Position numbers and translations under genes: made by a program | In this document: positions 57,754 to 64,000 of the stretch, one piece after another | How positions within the stretch are numbered: the first letter of the stretch is position 1 | How the letters are laid out: every line of letters begins with the position of its first letter | Notes under the pieces: generated by a model | Seen by the model: the letters and a program-made list of their open reading frames with translations, nothing else | Told to the model about the DNA's origin: nothing | Database searches by the model: none | DNA from: Sphagnum compactum | Lineage: Eukaryota > Bryophyta > Sphagnopsida > Sphagnales | DNA: 64,000 nucleotides | Reading direction: 5' to 3' | Assembly: GCA_965153455.1 (NCBI GenBank) | Contig: OZ234500.1 | Location: 930,001 to 994,000 of the forward strand

Positions 57754-57966
57754 TGGTGCATTCACACTTGATGTTAAATCAACGTTAAACCTAAATCTAG
57801 GTGACATCCTAGGTGGCATCCAATGTTAAATGGGCCATAGCTTAATGTTAAGTGAATGTTAGTTTAACAAAAACTCTTCCTGATAACTAAGTTTAAGTCT
57901 TAAATGACTAGTATGGTGATAATTGACTCAACGATAGAGTCCCTAACACCAAGTGTGAACACACCT
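57754..57966. mobile_element. 213-bp PIF/Harbinger-type MITE
   Basis: The left end TGGTGCATTCACACTTGATG and the right end, read in reverse complement, AGGTGTGTTCACACTTGGTG match at 19 of the first 24 positions. A TAA duplication flanks the element (57751-57753 and 57967-57969), as expected of the 3-bp TWA target of Harbinger elements. It has no coding capacity. Whether the relic transposase at 28-30 kb served it cannot be told, since that element's ends were not found. Confidence 0.7.
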
Positions 57967-57969
57967 TAA

Positions 57970-59340
57970 GTCTTTTTTTTAAAAATTCCTTTTGTGTCAA
58001 CCTTCAACTTTTGATGTGTCTTGTATGTTTGTTTTGTAGTGCTCAAGTGAATCTGAGTACATTGGGATTCTGGATTCTCCAAGTATGGAAATTGGATTAG
58101 AATTTAGTGCATTTTGGTTCACCATGGAGCAAATTCAATAAAAATTTGGTATGTTCATCCTTTTTTTTTAACACAGAATATGTTTAGCTTCACATCTTTC
58201 TTTAAAAAAATAATTTGTAGCCTTCATTTTTTCACAAGGAAAACAACCAAATAATATTCAAAAAACAGTTTGTATAACACATCCTTGCAAAAAAAGCTCT
58301 TCAAGTTTCAGTCAAATCACTAGCTACATTATGCCATGCACAAGTTTGGCCCTATACAAGTAAACACTTAAAATATTGCTCTAAGTCAGAACCAACAAAA
58401 CTGGTAATCCTCACAAAAATCAGAATTGTCTATATATGAAAAAAAATGTGTCATCTTTTGAGTTAAAGTTTACACATATTTATAGCTTTAAAGCTAAAGC
58501 CATTGGTGTATGTAAACTTTACATTAATTTTACCATGGGGCTTTCACACACAAAAACTTTTGGTCTAGTTGTTAAATTCTTGCCCTCCTCTTGACCTTAA
58601 CCTTGAAAATTAGTTTGACACCATATTACCTTGGCAACTTCAAATAAAATTGTATTATTTTAAGAAGTGCTAAAATTGTGAAAAAAACAATTTTTGTGAA
58701 GGAAAATAAGAATCTTTCAAAATATTTGAGAATGTTCTATTTTAGAAATGGAATTTTCAAAACTAATTAATTATTTGGTAGACATGTGTTGAAGCTACTC
58801 ATCTACTACAATACTTGGATGTGTTCTCACCAATGAAAACTTGTTAACTTAAAAATTGACAACCTTATTTTTTAATAATCTGAAAATTAGGGCAAGTATT
58901 TTTTTGTTGGAATTGGCACCAAGACCAGATTGTTTAACTAGTTTTTTGGTAAATTTAGAATCAAAATTGGAATTGTGAAAAAAAAAATTTAAAACACAAA
59001 GTCAAGATCTTTAGGTGAGAAACTTGAATTTTTCTTTAAAAACTTGATAAGTAGGCTAAAAGAATCATGGGTAATAGGTGGTTTTCTTTTTTAATGATTT
59101 AGGTTTTAAAATTGAGTTCTAGGTCTAGTTTTGGTTTGGAAGATTAAATCTAATGACTAAATTAACAATCAACTAAAAATCCAACCATATTATGTGAAAA
59201 TTCTTAGATTCTTTTTATATGGCTCATAACAAACATAAAAAATCATTCAAGATTCAAACACAAAAAGAAACACATCCCACAAATATAGAAAAAATTAATT
59301 TCCATGCCAAAAAAAAAGGAAAAGCATTATTCAACATTTG
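57970..59340. other. Intergenic, nothing identified
   Basis: AT-rich, no supported gene, repeat or RNA. Confidence 0.45.
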
Positions 59341-59379
59341 AACAACTTAACAATGAAAATCAATATTGGCATGAAGACT

Positions 59380-59874
59380 TATTGTTATTTGAAGATGATG
59401 AAAAGACACTTATGAACAACACATCATGGTTAGGGCCACAACACATGGATACTACAACAACATCAATGATATGAATCTCATCAATATTCACCATATTATG
59501 GAAGTAAAAAGTTTGAAAAAAAATGCCTCCAATATCTCCATATAAATATGAACCATTGAATTTTAGCATCCTTAGACCCTATAAACACACATACCCCATG
59601 AATCTTGTATGATTCAAAATATGATAAAATATTTTGTGAAAATACAACATTGAAGATAAGTAAATTGTTAAATATTGATCATTTGAACCACATTTATGCA
59701 AATGTAATGCAACAACCTAATCAATCACAATGTGGTCTATTTGTTATTGCTTATGTTGTTGACATTGCATTGAATCTTAATGTAGAAAAATTAAGGTATG
59801 TGGTCTATAAAATGAGACAACATTTGAGAAATTGCTTGAATGCCAAATACATAACTTCTTTTCCTAAAATATGA
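59380..59874 (+). pseudogene. Ulp1-type cysteine protease relic
   Basis: The last 89 codons (from about 59605) read YDSKYDKIFCE, then VMQQPNQSQCGLFVIAY and VVDIALNLN, the YDS and Q...CG signature of Ulp1/SENP-like (C48) proteases, with the catalytic Cys at 59731-59733. Upstream, SWLGPQHMD at about 59425 resembles the WL..H family start, but the region between is broken by stops, and the HW motif with the catalytic His is not recognisable. C48-like domains in plants are often carried by transposons such as MULEs, so this may be a mobile-element fragment. Dead. Confidence 0.65.
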
Positions 59875-59879
59875 TATAT

Positions 59880-60955
59880 TGAAAATATCTTCTTTAAAAT
59901 AATACGCTGAAAACACTCTTCTCACCATAAAAAGGGAAGCCTTTAATTTTCTTTCTTTGAAATTGCCCAATATTCTTTGTAAACTTTCACAATAATTTAT
60001 TTAGATATTCATTTATAAAAACCTCACCATAGTGTTAAATCTCAAAAGCATTAACATTGTGTATTTATTTTTTACCCTAAGCAAGAAACCCAATACAAAA
60101 AAAAGGCTTGAGCAAAAAAAGATTTGGTGTTCTCTTCACAAAAATTATTTGTATTTTTTAAATAACCCATATAAAAAACATAAGGGTCAAACATTTTTTC
60201 ATCCTTATACTATTGTTGTTCTTTCCATGTTCTACTCACTAATTATGTGATTAATTTTGCAAGTGAATCAATATTTGAAACTAGTGTGCTCGACAATTGG
60301 GTGACAGAGACCAATTAACCATCACATTGGGAAGTTACTTGGATAAAAGATAGTGGATGAAGGAGTACTTTATTCCCATGCTTTAAAATACTTTTGGGCC
60401 AAGATTTTTTGCAACACCTATGTTGGTGGTGTTGCACCCAGTGTTGGGGTATTCATTTGAGTTTTTAGAGTCCATGAGATAACTCCCAACACCATGGTCA
60501 CGTGGTCATGGACCAATTGGGTTGTGGGAAATGTGATGTGATTATTTTAATCTCATACAAGTAACTTTTTGAACTCTTTTTTTAATATTCTACATACATT
60601 CCTCCGTTCAATACCATTGTTTTGGCATGTTATATTCTTAATGTCATTATACATCTCTCTTCTTTCCCCTCTGTCCATATCTTATTTTTTTAAAATTACA
60701 ATAATGAAAAACATGTGGATAGAATGAATGGGAATGCGTAAATGGTTGTGCTTGGCAATGGAAAATCCTAGTTTAATTAGTATATATTAAAATTTAATTG
60801 TTGAACTCCATACCTATAAACTCATGTGGGAAAACTTCGTGCCTTTACAATCTTTAGGATTGTGCGCGTGTAATGTGTAATGAAACTAAACCCAATTTTC
60901 AAACCAAACTTAAAAGATCTTGAATTTGACAAAAAACTATTAAATTCATAATGGA
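59880..60955. other. Intergenic with two palindromes
   Basis: TGCAACACC at 60410-60418 pairs with GGTGTTGCA at 60428-60436 (9-bp stem). CCATGGTCACGTGGTCATGG at 60492-60511 is a near-palindrome (16 of 20) centred on the G-box CACGTG. No gene nearby is intact enough to be controlled by them. Confidence 0.5.
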
Positions 60956-60984
60956 AAGGTTTGTAACTAGGAAGAACTAGGCTC

Positions 60985-61250
60985 AACAAGATTGCCATGG
61001 TAAGGAAGCTGTTGAAAATTTTGAACAGAGGTGTGCAGTCAGATAAGCATGCTAGGCACTTGTAGAATTTACGATAATGTGGAGATGGGAGAACGTGTTG
61101 GTAAACAAGTTCCTGAATTGGAGCCTGAAAATGTCATGGGTTATGTGCTGCTATCAAACATTTGTGCATCTGCTCGCAACAGGCATCTATCTGAGAATAT
61201 TGAACTGCAAAGAAAGGAAAGAGGTCAATCAGCTTTTGCACTTGACTAGT
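60985..61250 (+). pseudogene. PPR protein fragment (E-motif region)
   Basis: PPR proteins of the PLS class edit organellar RNA. The frame from 61046 reads ISMLGTCRIYDNVEMGERV, then VPELEPENVMGYVLLSNICA, which fits the E motif that follows the last PPR repeat (usual form LLGACR.HGN.E.GE....L.EL.P.N...YVLLSNIYA). Just upstream, GKEAVENFEQ in another frame fits the end of a PPR repeat, so a deletion or frameshift separates them. There is no start codon and no DYW domain. Nonfunctional. Confidence 0.85.
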
Positions 61251-61889
61251 TGGTCATTTGAAAAAACTTGTCTGAATTCCCGAACTACCTCTGAAGTTCT
61301 CTCACTGTTCTCTATGCACTGCTGGGAGCAGTGGGAATGTTATGGTAGGTAGTCAATACTATGCATGTTGCTGTTCAAGGTCCCTGAACATGTATATGAC
61401 TGTGTCTCTATTCATCAACCCTTCCTCATTTTTTGGTTTTGTTTTATCTGTTCTGTAGGGTTTGGGTTCCTATTCTTCAACAATAATCTGTTGCTGTTAT
61501 GTTGTGGATCTGAAGTCTGTGTACTGTGCAACCTTAGTAGGTAGTTGGTCATCTCTCAATTCTGTTCAGGTTTTGAATCACATGGATACATTGTCAGTAC
61601 TCATGAAGCCATACCCTTGACCTAGACATCATGCCTACAGTCGTAGAGGGAATCGTTATTAATACTGAATAATGTGCCTAGATTTGCTTGATGTCAATTC
61701 TCCAGGCAAGGTGTCACACCACAGAGGATTGGTAGCAATTTTGGTCACAATCAATTTCATGTAAGAAAGAACTGTTAGGAACCTTGTGTTCATTGAGAGC
61801 AGCTCCTTGACGCCATAATTTCCCATGGATTCAAGGATCATTGAGTTTTTTCTTGAGCAATTCTAGTAACAAATGAACAACAAACAACT

Positions 61890-62090
61890 TATTGAGGTGT
61901 CCAGTACTAGGTACAATGCTAAGGATGCTATTGCACATTTTCAACAGATGTGTGAAAATGGTGGAGGCACAAAATGCTACTTTTGCCTTGAGTCCTGTCA
62001 GGTTGTAGCCATGTAGGCCCAGTGCATGAAGGCTTGGGCTGCTTTGATTCCATGGACTCAGTTTACAGTTATGTCCTTCAGGTGATTACT
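61890..62090 (+). pseudogene. PPR repeat fragment
   Basis: Two frames together read like one PPR repeat and the beginning of the next: AKDAIAHFQQMCENG, then (after a frameshift at about 61997) CSHVGPVHEGLGCFDSMDSV, matching the family form ACSH.GLV.EG...F.SM. It lies downstream of the E-motif fragment, although in an intact gene it would precede it, so the two pieces are either from different genes or rearranged. Confidence 0.7.
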
Positions 62091-62559
62091 ACACCTACAC
62101 TTGGTGAACAAGCAATGTCAACTAGTCAAAATACCCAAGCAAACCATATTCCTTACACTACACTAGACCTCAGATTTACTGTCACTGCCATTGTGTATTA
62201 TTCAAATAGCTAGCTCTGGTGCATTTTCTTTTGTTCAATTTAGAATCCACCATGTGCAAGCTTCCCTTGCTTCCAACACTTTTGACATTTTCTTTCTCCC
62301 TGGAAAATCCACAAATGATGCTTTATTGATGATTACAATATCTTATGAGCATCTTATTGTTCCATGCTATGCAGAACAATAAATTTGAGCTATCAATGTT
62401 GGAATCAGCTAGTTTCTGCCAGCCATGCAACTGTGGCACCTATACATGAGCTCCCAGTTGGTGACTCAGGATCCACAACACCACTATCAGATAATGGCTT
62501 CTGCATCTAAGGTTCAGCACTATGGACAACAATCTTAAGCAGCACAGGATCACACTTTG

Positions 62560-63150
62560 TATATGGCAGAAATATTTCAGTTCAATGCCACAGAGGATCT
62601 GCCCTCAACCCTGGATGTTGAAGTCTTTGATTACAATAGTCCATTTTCTGAAGCAGAAAGGCTTGGGCATGCTGAAGTAAACTTCCTGAAGCAAGGTCCT
62701 AGTGAATTAGCTGATTTGTAGATTTCATATTCTAGCAAGAGTGTCCTAGGGTGAAAGCACACTACGGTGCACATTTGTGTGAATTTGATCAATACATCTA
62801 TTTTCTTGCTAGATCATTCTTTGTCCCAGCTGCACATTTGTGTGAATTTGATCAATACATGGGAGACGAATGGTCTCCCTGAATACATTGAATGAGTGGA
62901 GGGAGAGTTGGAACCAAGGTGTGCTCTCTTTGCTTTTGACTACTGTGAATGTTCTTCTGTTTGCTGCTGGTGGCTCTCTTTTCCCCCATCATTTTCTTTT
63001 TCTACAGAAATTTTGTTGCTAAGGGACCAAATACATGCGAGTTTCAAAGTGGTCAGCACTGCAAAGGAATTCATCATTTCAGAAGCTGTTCTCATTGCCT
63101 GCAGAAGAGTTGCTCATCAATGACTTTGAAGCCTGCATGTGCTATCAAGA
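62560..63150 (+). pseudogene. C2/GRAM-domain protein fragment
   Basis: At 62566 onward AEIFQFNATEDLPSTLDVEV, then FDYNSPFSEAERLGHAEVNF and SELADL, is the C-terminal half of a C2 domain of the type found in plant C2-and-GRAM proteins. About 350 bp on, NSSFQKLFSLPAEELLINDF (63069-63128) matches the start of the GRAM domain in the same family. The first piece ends at a stop (62718-62720), the linker between the domains is missing and no ATG is present. The two pieces could be old exons with an intron between them or a captured fragment. Confidence 0.75.
62768..62860. repeat. 30-nt perfect direct repeat, 63 bp apart
   Basis: A phrase beginning TGCACATTTGTGTGAATTTG and ending in AATACAT occurs at 62768 and again at 62831 without a difference. 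It lies between the two C2/GRAM pieces and looks like a recent duplication in an otherwise old region. Confidence 0.92.
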
Positions 63151-63199
63151 GCAAACTAACAATTCAGGTGGAAATAGTTTCTGTATTATGTATTATTTG

Positions 63200-64000
63200 A
63201 GGTTCTAGAGAGGCACCTTGATAGTGGGGAGAACATTACTTTGCCATCAACAGAGCAAAATTGTCAAGGAAAATATTGAATTATTCTCAAGGAAACTATT
63301 GGATTATTCTATTTGACAAAATGTTATTTTCAAACTTAATGAATTATTTCACAAATATGTGTTGAAATGGCCAAGACTTTATAATACCTTCTTTGTAAAT
63401 AAGATTTACACATTGATTATTGGTTCACTCAAGATAACTTGAAAAAAATTTGAACAACCCCATTTGTTTGGGAAGAAAAAGTCCAACCCGTTGAAAATGT
63501 GGTCCCTTTCTAACAATTCCATTGGTCCTTTAAAATTTTCACAAACCTACTAAAGCTTGTTGCCTTTGGCATTGTCAGTTCATTCCAAATGATTAATTGG
63601 ATGAAAATATCCTTGGGTGGTACCACTAGGAACAATCAAGGCCAAAATCATAAAAAAGTTCGACCAATTTAAGGAATAAAATTTCATCTACTTATACATT
63701 GGTTTATTTGATTGGGGGTTTGTTTTTCCCACCTATGGACACACTCATGAAAAATAATGAACATTCAAAAACTTATAATATGCATTAACATTTTGATTCT
63801 TAAACCATTCATAACCCATTCCTAACCCCATTCTTGACTCATTTTTTAAAAATGTTTTTAAATTTACACATTAAGTATTTTTTCTCGTTTATTTAGTACA
63901 TGCACAAGAGAATGATCCAAACAAGTCATTAAAATAACTCATTAAAATAACAAAATGTGAAAATAGTTATGGGTGAAAACATGGTAAAATATACACAAAA
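63200..64000. other. Intergenic, nothing identified
   Basis: AT-rich, no supported feature to the end of the window. Confidence 0.45.

Overview
This is a land-plant nuclear window, AT-rich and mostly non-coding. The signs are a thaumatin-like protein gene with two GT-AG introns, a cluster of plant-type F-box/LRR genes, PPR and C2/GRAM gene relics, degenerate TTTAGGG arrays, and Ty3/gypsy, PIF/Harbinger and CACTA-like remains. Long decayed intergenic stretches and ancient tandem duplicates suggest a large-genome plant such as a gymnosperm or fern. That placement is inference; no sequence here fixes the species.

Layout. 1-7.3 kb: decayed sequence holding a well-delimited 2.06-kb CACTA-like element (2621-4682) with a 15-bp minisatellite and a tRNA-promoter (SINE-like) module inside it, next to a broken unidentified coding region on the minus strand (4.7-7.2 kb). 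7.9-26.6 kb: an F-box/LRR cluster on the minus strand. Copy A (frameshifted) lies at 9.3-10.6 kb, a small relic at 13.0-13.3 kb, copy B (several lesions) at 16.4-17.9 kb, and copy C (intact, 458 aa) at 20.6-21.9 kb. An inverted copy of the cluster's 3' flank, with no gene body, lies at 24.06-26.57 kb. 27.2-30.2 kb: degenerate telomere-like repeats that flank, and also fill the predicted intron of, a decayed PIF/Harbinger transposase. 31-38.5 kb: mostly featureless. 38.9-41.1 kb: thaumatin-like protein gene with a TATA box. 41-50 kb: decayed DNA with a gypsy RT/RNase H fragment and a second copy of the CACTA/SINE-like module. 50-54.5 kb: F-box copy D, open for 409 codons but with a 13-bp deletion near the C terminus. 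54.5-64 kb: decayed DNA with a 213-bp Harbinger-type MITE, a Ulp1-type protease relic, two PPR fragments and a C2/GRAM fragment.

Functionally, only the thaumatin-like gene (secreted, defence-type family) and F-box copy C (predicted SCF ubiquitin-ligase adaptor) look intact; copy D may still encode a shortened F-box protein. The rest records F-box birth and death and transposon decay. No bacterial-style operons, CRISPR arrays or rRNA genes were seen, and no functional tRNA gene.
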